A stretch of 64,000 nucleotides of DNA from Embiotoca jacksoni (Eukaryota > Chordata > Actinopteri > Embiotocidae), in NCBI GenBank assembly GCA_022577435.1, contig JAKOON010000028.1, positions 372,001 to 436,000 on the forward strand, given 5' to 3'. The notes beneath the pieces are model-generated. The model was not told the DNA's origin. It searched no databases and was given only the letters and a program-made list of their open reading frames with translations. The position numbers were made by a program, and so were the translations under genes. This document shows positions 11,765-22,864 of the stretch, one piece after another; the first letter of the stretch is position 1, and each line of letters starts with the position of its first letter.

Positions 11765-12640
11765 CGCTGTAGCGGCTCCTGGCGTTGCCGTGCTGCGGGC
11801 TGAACCGTCAGCATCGGCCCCCGGGTAGATAGTCCTGATGGGTGGGTCAGTCCAGGGCAGGCACGGTGGAAAAACTCACACGGGCTCGCTTGCGAGTACG
11901 AACAGTGACACTAAAGCACACTGCGAGTCCGGGGTCGAGTTAAACAGAGAAAAAAAAATCAGCTACAGAAGAAAATAAGCACATGTAGCAATAAAGTTAA
12001 CTCGCTAGCTTGGGTGCTAATGTGGCTAGCCCGCTGCTGCTGTAAACACGGGGCAGTTACTAACTCAAAAGCTAACGGCTAACAACAACGCTGCTAAGTG
12101 TTTTACTTGCTACTTGGCGTTTGCTAAAAAGCTTCAAACAGGCACGTTTAGTTCAGTGGAGAGTCCAGACGCGGGAGCCCGGCTCGCTGCCAGCTAACTA
12201 CAGCTACAAGTTCCGTTTGGTTATTCGCTGCCTGAACACCTGTAACATTAGCAGGCTAGCGGTAGCCGACCAGTTAACTAGCGCTACAGGCTGCTGCTGG
12301 CCTCGATGCACTCCGACTTCTATGTTGTGGCACACGACCCGTTCCGCTCCGAACAAGGCACACTTTCTCCTGCACTGCTCGCTTCGCCTTTAGTCATCTT
12401 CTCCGCGGCAATCAGGCTCGAAATCCGAAGCATAAGTTCCCCAAACGGTGGGCAGTCCGAGGCATGTCTGTGCGCGCAGCCGCCGGAGAGCAGCCGCGGT
12501 GTTTTTGGTTTGAGAAGTCGAAGATGTTCGTACCAACTCCGCTGGCTGTCTGCTGCTGCCGCTCCGTGCGCCGCGCGTCCTGTCAGCCACGCACGCGGCG
12601 TAACTTCACGTTTTATTGGACGGAAAGAAAACAAGGCTGG
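11765..12640 (-). promoter_or_regulatory. SOS2 5' flank: CpG-rich promoter and 5' UTR region
   Basis: Upstream of the SOS2 start codon, the sequence is rich in CG up to about 12.6 kb, as at CpG-island promoters. Between 11985 and 12290 it carries many GCTAGC, GCTAA and TTAGC words. No TATA box placed convincingly before a start site is seen. The transcription start cannot be fixed from sequence. ORFs in this stretch show no family resemblance. Confidence 0.55.
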
Positions 12641-12649
12641 ACCCATACA

Positions 12650-13220
12650 CTGTATACTGTATATATAATGTGTACATACTGTGTATATATAGTGTTTATA
12701 TACTGTATATTTACTCTATATACACTGCATATTTACTGTATATATATATATATATGTTTGGACCAGTATATATATATATATACTGTAGATGTACTATATA
12801 TAGTTTGTATATATTGTATATTTATTGTATATATATTCTGTATATATAATCTGTACATACTGTATATATAGTGTATATTTACAGTGTATATATATATATA
12901 CTGTATAGTTACTGTATATATAGTGTGTATATATTGTATATATACTTTATAAATACTGTATATGTACTGTATATATAGTGTTTTACTGTCTATATATATA
13001 CTGTATATTTACTATAGTGTATATATTGTATATTTAGTGTATATATATACTGTATATATAATGTGTACATACTGTATATATAGTGTTTATTTACTGTATA
13101 TATAGTGTGTATATATTATATATATACTGTATATACACTGTATATGTACTGTATATACTGTATACTGTATATACACTGTGTACACTGTACTGTATATGTA
13201 GACTGTATATATACACTATC
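12650..13220. repeat. TATATACTGTATA-type AT-rich minisatellite
   Basis: About 570 bases consist almost wholly of variants of TATATACTGTATATATAGTG. The tract separates the SOS2 promoter region from the SOS2-L2HGDH intergenic space. It can form cruciforms and melts easily. A related TATACAGTATGTATATA vocabulary recurs in the CDKL1 intron array at 28.9-30.2 kb. Confidence 0.9.
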
Positions 13221-13234
13221 TCCTTGCAGGACAG

Positions 13235-13745
13235 TCTTTTATTAGTAAAAGTACTAATATTATATTGTGAAAATACTTCAATAAAGGTACTAATACCACA
13301 CTGAAAATGCTCCACTACAAGTTAAAGTCCTGCTTTCAAATCCTTATGGAAGTATTATCAGCAAAATGTACTAAAAAGTATCAGAAGTAAAAGTACACAC
13401 TGTGCAGTAAAATGTTCCCCGTCAGTGTTTCACTGCTGAAGTTTTTTTTATGAATATTTTTGTATTAATATTGCTGCTGCATTCAGGTACATTTCACTGC
13501 TGTAGAAAAGTCAAACTACTTTAAATTGTCCAGAGTTTTCCTTGAAGTTTGTTTTGACCTGTTCGTGGAGGTTTTAGGTCCTACCTGCAGATTTTACTCT
13601 CTAAAATAAAAACATGAAATTTTACCAAATCTTGGACCATTATTATTTATCATATCAGTGTAAAATCTTACAAAATGTAAAAAAGATGGAGTTGATACTA
13701 GTCAATATCAACTTGAGTAAATGTACTTCCTCTGTGTGCACTCAC
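13235..13745. mobile_element. Degraded teleost dispersed repeat (probable non-autonomous DNA element)
   Basis: The text includes CTCCACTACAAGTTAAAGTC, a stretch of AAAATGTACT...AGTATCAGAAGTAAAAGTAC and a terminal GAGTAAATGTACTTC. These phrases are familiar from a very common fish repeat, often classed as hAT-like. The copy is diverged and I cannot define its ends or target duplication. Confidence 0.45.
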
Positions 13746-14771
13746 AGTGTAAAACAAAAAAAAGAGAAATAAAGCAGTGAAAATACAACAACCTTTATTT
13801 ATTTATGGTATTGTAAAAACATTACTGAATGTGTTTTATTGGACATGTAGACCCATTTTATCTGCAGCTATAATCCAAGTATCACCAGTAAAAATGAAGA
13901 CAACCTGACCTCTCTCTCAAACACGCACGGGCACGCACACCAGGCTGGTTGCTGTAATTCTGCCCCCTGGTGGACAAACTGGAGTGAAAAAAAACCTGCA
14001 CTAAAAACATGAAAGTAGTTTAAAGCCGATTGTTACTTTCTGTCTCCCTTCTCCTCCTAAAGAAAAATACATGACACAAACATCTGAGCATGTTATATTG
14101 AAAAATATATATTCCTGGAAAAATACTTTAACATTCCTTTGTCAATAAACAGGACGAAATAACAGCAAGAGACTCATTTTAAAGCCACATTATTGGATCA
14201 GTTTAGAGGCCTAAAAGGCAGCGAGACAGTGCAAATTATATTAAATTACTGCCTCACAGAACAAACAGGTATTCTTTAGTATTTAATTTAAATTACTTTC
14301 ATACAAAACTGTCAGATGAAGAAAGAACCAGAGTCTTTCTCCGTGAACTGTGCGTCCTGTAGCCTCGATTGTGCGTTAAACTGAGAGTTTCAACATCTCA
14401 TCATAATCATCTAACATCTTTAATTACTTTTTAAATTCTATCTGAAAACTAAACATAATTTAAGGACTGAAGATTTTCAGTCAAACAAGATTCAAACCAC
14501 AAACACAAAGCGAACGAGCTCATCAAAAGAAAAGTTTAAAACAGTTCACATTCAGCAGACGGTGTTTCCGTTTAAATATTCAATATATAAAAGTTGTAGC
14601 TGAACCTTTTGACAGTAACTCATGACGTTATTTCAGAGCTAAATCCCTCCCCCTCTGGTGTTCTGCCGTTACTTTAAGGCCCGACCCCAGATTCACAAGG
14701 TCACACTGAGGTAGTGACAGCTTGGTTCTGATGACCTCACGCAGGGTCACCATGGCGACCCGGATGTTCCT
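13746..14771. other. L2HGDH 3' flank and likely 3' UTR
   Basis: No gene is seen. On the minus strand, AATAAA polyadenylation hexamers occur at 13835-13840, 13798-13803 and 13794-13799, about 0.95 kb past the L2HGDH stop codon, and could end its transcript. The rest is AT-rich with no repeat identified. Confidence 0.5.
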
Positions 14772-17700
14772 CTACAGCGAGAAGCGGTTCTCCACCTCGT
14801 CTGCGACCATCTCTGCAATGGCAAGGGAGGAGGTGGCCGCCGGTGAGGGGGCGTTCCTCACGTGGAGCACGCGGCTGCTGACGTCTCCGACACCGCCGTC
14901 AAACACAAAGTCGTCCACGAGGTTCCCGTCTCGGTCCAGAGCCTGAGCTCGAACTCCCGCCGGACCCCTGGAGAGGAAACAACACCAGACTTCCTGCTGT
15001 GACAAAACCTGCTGCTGTGTGTCCATAGAGACACACCTCTATCTAGATAGATAGATAGATGTGTGTGTATATATACACACATATATACACATCTATCTAT
15101 ATATATATATACACACACACACACATACATATTGTTGGGGATTCGACCCCTGAGAGACTGGTGTAAAGATGAATATTGACCACTACAGGGTTCCGGTCAG
15201 AGAACACAGACATCTGATTGTTCCACACGTTACTGTATTGAGTTTAGCATACAGTATTTTAACTTGGAGACAGATTGACAGATGGATGGATTGACAGATA
15301 GATGTATTGACAGATGGACGGATTGATAGATAGATGTATCGACAGATGGAGTTTCTGAAATAAATACAGAAAGCGAATTACAGAACCGAATTATCACCAA
15401 CAGTTAACCTTAACTAAGCATTAATACACACATTCACAGGAATACAGGCTCGCTAGCCAGATTAGCTACTTTGCTCAACGTTGGGCTATTATTTGAACGG
15501 CTAATTGTATAACAAACACTTACTAACACTAAATGCACTTAAGAGCATAAGTACAGTTATAAACGGAACCGTTTTACCACATAAATCCAAAGTTACAGTA
15601 CTATGACTTACATCATCAATGACTCGATCTGACTAAACTGTCAGTCCTGCATAGCATATACGATTAGCGCAACCGGAAGCGGAAACAGTTCGCGGCGTCA
15701 AAATAAAGTTTCAAAATAAGAGCGTCGTAACCGTTTTGTCTCTGTCCGTGAAGAATTCGCAACACACATATATATATACACACACATACATACATACATG
15801 GTCTGATTACTGCCATACCTGTTCTCAATCAAGAAATCACTTAAATAGGACCTGCCTGACAAAGTGAAGTAGACCAAAAGATCCTCAAAAGATAGACATC
15901 ATGCCGAGATCCAAAGAAATTCAGGAACAAATGAGAAAGAAAGTAATTGAGATCTATCAGTCTGGAAAAGGTTATAAAGCCATTTCTAAAGCTTTGGGAC
16001 TCCGACGAACCACAGTGAGAGCCATTATCCACAAATGGAGAAAACATGGAACAGTGGTGAACCTTCCCAGGAGTGGCCGGCCGACCAAAATTACCCCAAG
16101 AGCGCAGCGACGACTCATCTGAGAGGTCACAAAAGACCCCACAACAACATCCAAAGAACTGCAGGCCTCACTTGCCTCAGTTAAGGTCAGTGTTCATGAC
16201 TCCACCATAAGAAAGAGACTGGGCAAAAATGGCCTGCATGGCAGAGTTCCAAGACGAAAACCACCGCTGAGCAAAAAGAACATTAAGGCTCGTCTCATTT
16301 TTGCCAGAAAACATCTTGATGATCCCCAAGACTTTTGGGAAAATACTCTGTGGACTGATGAGACAAAAGTTGAACTTTTTGGAAGGTGTGTATCCCATTA
16401 CATCTGGCGTAAAAGTAACACCGCATTTCAGAAAAAGAACATCATACCAACAGTAAAATATGGTGGTGGTAGTGTGATGGTCTGGGGCTGTTTTGCTGCT
16501 TCAGGACCTGTAAGACTTGCTGTGATAAATGGAACCATGAATTCTACTGTCTACCAACAAATCCTGAAGGAGAATGTCCGGCCATCTGTTCGTGACCTCA
16601 AGCTGAAGCCAACTTGGGTTCTGCAGCAGGACAATGATCCAAAACACACCAGCAAGTCCACCTCTGAATGGATGAAGAAAAACAAAATGAAGACTTTGGA
16701 GTGGCCTAGTCAATGTCCTGATCTGAATCCTATTGAGATGCTGTGGCATGACCTTAAAAAGGCGGTTCGTGCTGGAAAACCCTCCAATGTGGCTGAATTA
16801 CAACAACTCTGCAAAGATGAGTGGGCCAAAATTCCTCCACAACGCTGTAAAAGACTCATTGCAAGTTATTGCAAATGCTTGATTGCAGTTGTTGCTGCTA
16901 AGGGTGGCCCAACCAGTTATTAGGTTTCGGGGGCAAACACTTTTTCACACAAGGCCATGTGGGTTTGGATTTTTTTTTCTGCCTTAATAATAAAAACCTT
17001 CATTTAAAAACTGCATTTTGTGTTTACTTGTGTTATCTTTGACTAATATTGAAATTTGTTTGATGATCTGAAACATTTAAGTGTGACAAACATGCAAAAA
17101 AATAGGAAATCAGGAAGGGGCCAAACACTTTTTCACACCACTGTATGCATGTGTATATATACATATATATATATATATAGAGAATGTGGTGTTCTTACCG
17201 GAGGACGTCGCTCAGAGAGATCTCAGGGATGTACTTCTTCAGGATTTTAACCTGAGCACCGATGAAAACACCGCGGTACATCTCTCCGACTCCGTACGTG
17301 ATGTTCCTCAGGATCAGCTTCTGGAGACCCCTGCAACACAGACATGCAACCACCACCCGTTACAGACCGACACGCATCACGCCACCAGAACCACACAGGA
17401 AGAGGAAGTGACTCCCGGCTGCACCTGAAGGAGAGGGCGTCGACGAAGTCGCGGACGTTGAAGTCGTATACTCGGTAACCCTCCCGTTTGAAGGCCAGCA
17501 CGGCGTTGGGGCCGAGCCAGATGCTCCCGTCCATCCTCGGGGTGAAGTGGACTCCCAGGAAGGGGAACCGCGGGTCGGGAACCTGCCGGAACATTTGACA
17601 GAACACGGAGGAGTCAGTGCAGGCTCAAGGAACAGGTCGAGGCTGCAGCTCACCGACACCCTGCGACATGGTTCTGAACTCTGAGGACATGAATGTCTCC

Positions 17701-20700
17701 CGAGAAGGTGCAGCAGACTCACAGGGTAGATGTTCCCTCTGACCAGGTATTGCTTCTCGGGCTTCAGGACCAGATAGTCTCCTCTGAAGGGGACGATCCG
17801 TGGCTCCCGGCTGCACCCGGAAATCTGAGACAACCGGTCCGAGTACAGACCTCCGCAGGTCAGGAAATAACGGCACAGCACCTCGTTACCCTGGCAATGC
17901 AAACACGATGCATAAGAGCCAGAAAGGACCGAACAGAATCTGAACATCACGTATGAAGATTATGATCTGAACATCACGTCTGAACATTACACTGCTTCTG
18001 TTTCTTACCTTCGTGTCTCGGATGGAGATCGGATATTTCAGACCTGCAAACAGAATCAAACTGTTAACTGAAGCTCTTCTTCAACAAAGAGTGCAGAACA
18101 GGTGTGTCAGAGGACACGTGTGTGTGACAGGACAGGTGTGTTACCTTCATTGCTCCCAGCTGGACTCTCCGTTACCATGGAGCTGTCGTTGACCTCGTAC
18201 CCAGTGACCACGGTGCCGCCGGCCTCCTGGAAGTCGGATGCGTACCTGAGCGCCACCATCCTCCAGTCCACGATGCCGGTGTAGGGGGAGTCCAGGGCCA
18301 TGATGCCCTGAGAGGACACGAGGAGACGAGGACATGCTCCGTCAGCCTCAACAGCTCGTGTCATTCATCTCACATAAACCCAAAGACAGCTTCTTACCCG
18401 GCAGTACGGCTCCCGCTCTCTGATGCCATTGGCGTCGACAATGCTGAGGTCACGCACGTTGTTCTGCAGGCCGCGCTCGTACAGAGCTTTGAGTCGGGGG
18501 ATCTCCTCCTGCTCCACGGCCACGATGAGCTGCAGAGATGCAGAGACAGCATGGGACGTCCTGGACTGGATCACAGCTTGACTCTGTTTTTGAATCCGGT
18601 TTAAATTCGGAGTCGTCCTCTGTCAGTCTTTAATCAGTCTGTTGACATTTACAGTTTTGTGTCTTTTATCCTCTCCTACAGCTGCTTTACATTCATCAGA
18701 CAGGAGAGAACTTAGTTTTTTCTTTATTAAAAGAAGTTTATATTTAAAAAATATAACCGCCCGCCCCTCTCCCCGTTCTGGTTTGTTTAGTGAATAAACA
18801 TGTGTTTCATCCGTGTGTCTGATAGTGTGTTTCTATCAGTGTAAACTCTGGACGTGTGCCCTCAGCTGATAGTAAAGTAAACACACTGTTAGCTGTGCTG
18901 AAAACAGCAGCGCACACCTTCCCACACTTCCTGTACGGCAGCTGCTTCTTGTCACAGTACTCATAGGCCAGCGTCGCTCCTCTCACACACAGACGGGCCT
19001 TCAGGGAACCCGGAGTGTAATAGATCCCGCTGTGGATCACTCCGCTGTTGTGACCGCTCTGATGGACAGCTGGAGACACAGATGAGGAGGAGGAGGGTCA
19101 ATACAAACATAAACAAACACAGGAGGAAGAGGAGGGTTTACTGCTGCACACACACAAATAGGCAGTTCTCTAGATTCTAGTTCAATTTAAAAGAGAACGT
19201 TTCCATGGAATCACTTCATCTGAAAATATTCATGTGACTGTACCTACACCTGTAAATCTGTTCACACCTGCAGACCTGTTCACACTTGTTCACACCTGTA
19301 GACCTGTTCACATCTGTACATACACCACTGTGTATCTCTAATTCTGTATTTTAATGTACAGTACCAGTTAAAAGTTTGGACACACCTTCTCATTCAATGG
19401 TTTTTCTTTATTTTTAATTTTTTCTACATTGCAGATTAATATTGAAGACATCCAAACTATGAAGGAACACGTATGGAATTATGTGGTAAACAAAAAAAGT
19501 GTTAAAGAAACCAGAATATGTTTTATATTTTAGATTCTTCAAAGTAGCCACCTTTTGTTTTGATGACAGCTTTGCACACTTTTGGCATTCTTTCAATCAG
19601 CTTAATGAGGTCATCACCTGGAATGGTTTTCCTACAGTCTTGAAGGAGTTCCCAGAGGTGCTGAGCACTTGTTGGCTGCTTTGCCTTCACTCTACGGTCC
19701 ACTCAGGCCTCCATGGTTGAATTTCTGCAAAGAAGCCACTACTGAAGAAGAACGAGAAGAAGAAGAGACTTGCTTGGGCCAAGAAACACAAGGAATGGAC
19801 ATTAAGCCAGTGGAACTCTGTACTTTGGTCTGATGAGTCCAAATTTCAGATTTTTGGTTCCACCCACCGTGTCTTGGTAAGAAGCAGAAAAGGTGATCGG
19901 ATGGTTTCTACATGTGTGGTTCCCACCGTGAAGCATAGAGGAGGAGGTGTGATGGTGTGGGGGTGCTTTGCTGTTGACACTGTTGGGGATTTATTCAAAA
20001 TTCAAGGCACCATATTAACCAGCACAGCTACCACAGCATTCTGCAGCAACATGCCATCCCATCTGGTTTGCACTTAGTGGAACCAGCATTTGGATTTCAA
20101 CAGGACAATGACCCCAAACACACCTCAGGCTATGTAAGGGCTATTTGACCAAGAAGTAGAGTGATGGAGTGCTGCGTCAGATGACCTGGCCTCAACAATC
20201 ACCCGACCTAAACCCAATTGAGATGGTCTGGGATGAGTTGGACCGCAGAGTGAAGGCAAAGCAGCCAACAAGTGCTCAGCACCTCTGGGAACTCCTTCAA
20301 GACTGTTGGGAAACCATTCCAGGTGACGACCTCAGGAAGCTGATTGAACGAATGCTAAGAGTGTGCAAAGCTGTCATCAAAGCAAAAGGTGGCTACTTTG
20401 AAGAACCTAAAATATGTTGAACATTTTTTTGTTTACCACATAATTCCATACGTGTCCCTTCATAGTTTGGATTTCTCCCATATTAATCTACAATGTAGAA
20501 AAAAATAAAAATAAAGAAAAACCATTGAATGAGAAGGTGTGTCCAAACTTTTGACTGGTAATGTATCTTGTAGCTACGACACTTGACTTTCTCTCCAGGG
20601 ATCAATAAATGTATCTATTTATCATCTATAAACCGACGGTTCGGTTCTCTAGTCAGGATGAAACAATAACATGTCGAAGATCTTCCTCCTCTTCAGAACC

Positions 20701-22088
20701 ATCTTTGTTTCCTGCAGTTGGTTCTGGTTGTGTTTGAGTCTCTGCAGACTGGATGTGAAGTGAAACCATGACGACAGGGTCAAAGGTCAGACTGTCAGTG
20801 GGGACTCAAGCCAACAGATTCAGATTAAAGTTCAAACTGATCCAACAACAGACTTCCTGAACACTGTTCAGGTTCACTGGGACACATTTAACCCTTCGTT
20901 CACCACCGCTCTGAACTTTAACCCTTCGTTCACCCTCCACCCTCCAAGCTCCACCCTCAACCCACCAAGTTCCGGCTCCTTCTCCAGCAGGATGAAGTTG
21001 AGTGACGGGTGTCTCAGGATCAGCTCTCTGGCTGAGGCCAAACCCACGATGCCGCCGCCGACCACGGCCACATCACAGGTTCTGGAAAACACAAAGCTCA
21101 GAGTTAGAGAGGGTTCTGATAGTCTGCTGACTCAGCAGGATATTCAGGTCAGAGGTTCAATGACCGGGCCAGCAGGGGAAGCCCTGTTCAATCTGTTTAT
21201 CAGTCCAGGTGTTCCAGACAAACACCGAGGGGGCGGAGTCAGAGTGATGATGTCACTTCCAGCAGATCATGAAGTGTTTCCGGACTTCTGCTGGAGAACG
21301 TTTACATCCAGAACCCTCAGCATGGTCCACTTTTAGAATCAGAACCAGGCAGAGTTTCGACAGACAGACAGACAGACGACCTGCAGCTCCAGGTGAAAAT
21401 CCCGTCGCCAACAGAACGACTGGAACAAGTAGGACATGTAAAAACTTGTCCAGCTGCAGTTAATTAAATCTGGAACATTTAATCTCTCAGATAAAGTCTG
21501 ATGAAACTGTTGAGCTCTTCCTGGACTAAAGAAATGGATCAGTTTCTTCCTTCTGATTAATCAATAACTTCATCTTTCTGTATTTCAGTTTAATGTAGCT
21601 TTGTGTGTTTTTTTGCAGCATAAAGAGTTTTTAGAGCAGATTTCTGGAACTGGAGTCAAAAAACAAGATTCTAAGTACAAACAAATAACTTATTTAGATT
21701 GAAAAGAGATTCTGAACAGTTTTGTTGGGTTTGGTCTCAGACTTCAGGATTCTGTTCATGAAACCATGTTAAATTCCAACCGAAAATGTCCGATTCTAAC
21801 AAGAACTTTCTGAGACACAATAAAGAAAAAACTCCACTGTTCAGAGACTCTGTTTTCAATCTGAATTATTTCATTCTCAGTTCTTTTTTTTATTACAAAC
21901 TGGATTTTTGTTTGTTTGTGGGAAGTTTTTCTCTCCAAACTGTTTTTAATTGTTCAAATAAAACCACTAAACTACCTCCAGACGTCATCGTCCCGCTATG
22001 ATCATGTAACAGGAAACATATGGTGCTGTTAAAGGCTCAGTTCAAAACCAGCACCTGACTACAGAGAGGAGACAGTCCTACTGTTCAG

Positions 22089-22139
<51 letters not shown>

Positions 22140-22407
22140 GGACACATGTTAGAGAGTGTGGACAGAGGACAGACATGTTGAGTGTCCTTGGTACAAACTG
22201 GATCAGTTGAAGTGGTCTAACACCGAGATTAAATACTGGATCAGACACACACCTGGATCAGACCCAGACCTCCTCTCCTTCCTGTAACAAACTGCGTGCT
22301 TTGCCGTAACGTCAGTCTCACCTGTGCATCTGTCTGCTCGGGGTGTCCTTCAGCCACCTTGGAGCCGCTGCAGCTCTACCGGACGCGGCGCTGAGAATCC
22401 GGATCAT
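14772..22407 (-). CDS. L2HGDH: L2HGDH, mitochondrial L-2-hydroxyglutarate dehydrogenase
   Basis: This FAD enzyme oxidises L-2-hydroxyglutarate to 2-oxoglutarate in mitochondria, repairing a side-product of malate dehydrogenase. Coding exons 1-10 are 22322-22407, 20966-21081, 18918-19069, 18398-18529, 18145-18307, 18009-18043, 17723-17890, 17425-17582, 17199-17330 and 14772-14967. They total 445 residues (human: 463), with every phase consistent. Residues 1-28 are basic and Ser/Ala-rich, fitting a mitochondrial presequence. The FAD-binding GGGIVG loop is at 37-42. Exon 3 has [20 protein letters not shown], and the last exon has [15 protein letters not shown] and [13 protein letters not shown]. 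Stop is TAG at 14772-14774. The start has A at -3. Intron 2 hosts one Tc1-like element and intron 9 a second Tc1-like element plus a probable LTR. The promoter is shared with DMAC2L. Confidence 0.97.
15133..15764. mobile_element. Probable solo LTR of an LTR retrotransposon
   Basis: The 632-base segment begins TGTTGGGGATTCG and ends GAATTCGCAACA, so its ends form the TGTTG...CAACA inverted pair typical of LTRs. An AATAAA is present near 15702, as expected before the R/U5 region. No internal coding region or second LTR is seen nearby. A target duplication cannot be called, because both flanks are TA/CA simple repeat. It could be another repeat with LTR-like ends. Confidence 0.5.
15800..17143 (+). 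mobile_element. Tc1-like DNA transposon, left terminus missing
   Basis: The right end has the inverted-repeat signature CAAACACTTTTTCACACCAC followed by TGTA, ending at a TA dinucleotide (17144-17145). A second internal copy of the repeat core lies at about 16930-16965. The left terminal repeat is absent: element sequence begins abruptly near 15800 at a CATA/CA microsatellite. The element is therefore probably immobile. A deleted relative is at 41.2 kb. Confidence 0.9.
15901..16923 (+). pseudogene. Tc1-like transposase, one in-frame stop
   Basis: A single reading frame from ATG 15901 to TAG 16921-16923 covers 340 codons, the full length of a Tc1/Sleeping Beauty-type transposase. It is interrupted only by TGA at codon 74 (16120-16122). 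In order it shows an N-terminal paired-like helix-turn-helix region ([20 protein letters not shown]), a GRP-type linker (SGRPTK), and a DDE catalytic domain. The triad is visible as TDET (D153), QQDNDPKH (D244) and NPIEMLW (E279), the DD34E spacing. The glycine-rich box is [17 protein letters not shown]. The stop lies at an ATC-TGA-GAG context where CGA to TGA decay is likely. Without a left terminus the copy cannot be an active transposon. Confidence 0.93.
19359..20563 (+). mobile_element. Tc1-like transposon with long inverted arms
   Basis: The left end reads CAGTACCAGTTAAAAGTTTG and the right end is its inverse (AAACTTTTGACTGGTAATG), each flanked by TA. Inverted homology does not stop at the terminal repeat. 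It continues for about 340 bases, so 19359-19705 matches 20224-20563 in reverse and includes transposase-coding sequence. The left arm is therefore an inverted copy of the right arm that has replaced the original left end and the N-terminal coding part. The family differs from the 15.8-kb and 41.2-kb elements. Confidence 0.9.
19735..20418 (+). pseudogene. Truncated, broken Tc1-like transposase
   Basis: The remnant starts inside the linker/catalytic region ([14 protein letters not shown], then [15 protein letters not shown]) and keeps [20 protein letters not shown] and [20 protein letters not shown]. The DNA-binding domain is missing. Stops and frame changes occur around 20077-20168, between the second and third catalytic motifs. 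The C-terminal piece ends [13 protein letters not shown]. It cannot make an active enzyme. Confidence 0.9.
21082..22321. other. L2HGDH intron 1
   Basis: No exon is seen. A CA microsatellite occupies 22094-22136. The rest is unique-looking AT-rich sequence. Confidence 0.7.
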
Positions 22408-22864
22408 CGTTTCAGTTTTAACGGCAGCTCAGAACCTCTTCCTCCTCCAGCCGAATCGGATCGCGTCCTCTTCAGCTCTGCAGGCTGCTTCCTCCTCCTG
22501 CTCACTCCCATCCTGCCGCTCTTCCTGAAATATAACACCGAGCCACGCCCCGCGCAGAGGAGGAAGTCAGTACAACCAGCCAATGGGAGGGCACGTTGTT
22601 GATTACATCACAGGGTGAAAGTTCACAATAATGGACGCGTCTCGAATGTAAACAGTCAGGTAACTCTGGTACACACTCCAATGCAGTGGGTGGCGGTAAT
22701 GCTTTCGTTGGATGCCATCCGCCATAAAACTTAAAAGAAGAAGTAAACAGTCAGGTGTTAGAGGACAGGTAAGGGCTTATTTAATGTGCGACATGTTTTC
22801 CCGCTAAAATCAGAGCATTGGTGACGTCTGTGTGAGCGCGCAGCTTCTCTTTCAGGTCACGATA
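22408..22864. promoter_or_regulatory. Bidirectional L2HGDH/DMAC2L promoter interval
   Basis: Only 457 bases separate the start codons of the divergent genes L2HGDH (minus) and DMAC2L (plus), so both promoters and 5' UTRs must lie here. The same head-to-head pair exists in human. Both products are mitochondrial, making co-expression plausible. A short dispersed repeat (22678-22745) is inserted in the middle. No TATA box is obvious. Confidence 0.7.
22678..22745 (+). mobile_element. Short dispersed repeat inside the bidirectional promoter
   Basis: The stretch carries CAGTGGGTGGCGGTAATGC and, after a gap, GGATGCCATCCGCCATAAA followed by AAGAAGAAG. I recognise this arrangement from a short repeat common in vertebrate 5' flanks, with an imperfect inverted pair (GGCGGTAATGC / GCCATCCGCC). 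Its class is uncertain. Confidence 0.4.

Larger units (their letters stand above)
14968..17198. other. L2HGDH intron 9, hosting transposons
   Basis: The intron holds a short GATA/TATA simple repeat (15036-15130), a probable solo LTR (15133-15764), TA/CA simple repeat, and a Tc1-like transposon (about 15800-17143). Little ordinary intron sequence remains, so most of its length is insertion. Confidence 0.75.
19070..20965. other. L2HGDH intron 2, mostly a Tc1-like insertion
   Basis: About 1.2 kb of this 1.9-kb intron is the Tc1-like element at 19359-20563. Flanks include short repeats of TTCACACCTG(T/C)AGACCTG at about 19255-19325 and ordinary unique sequence. The repeated ACCCTTCGTTCACC phrase at 20891-20940 lies just downstream of the exon-2 donor. 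Confidence 0.7.

Noticed and set aside
12320..12668. ORFs in the SOS2 upstream CpG-rich region as the SOS2 first exon
   Set aside because: None contains the DEN..KWRGL motif; the segment at 11681-11764 does and is in phase with exon 2.
16120..16122. TGA in the Tc1 transposase as selenocysteine
   Set aside because: The residue is arginine-like in the family, no selenocysteine role is known, and CGA decay explains it.
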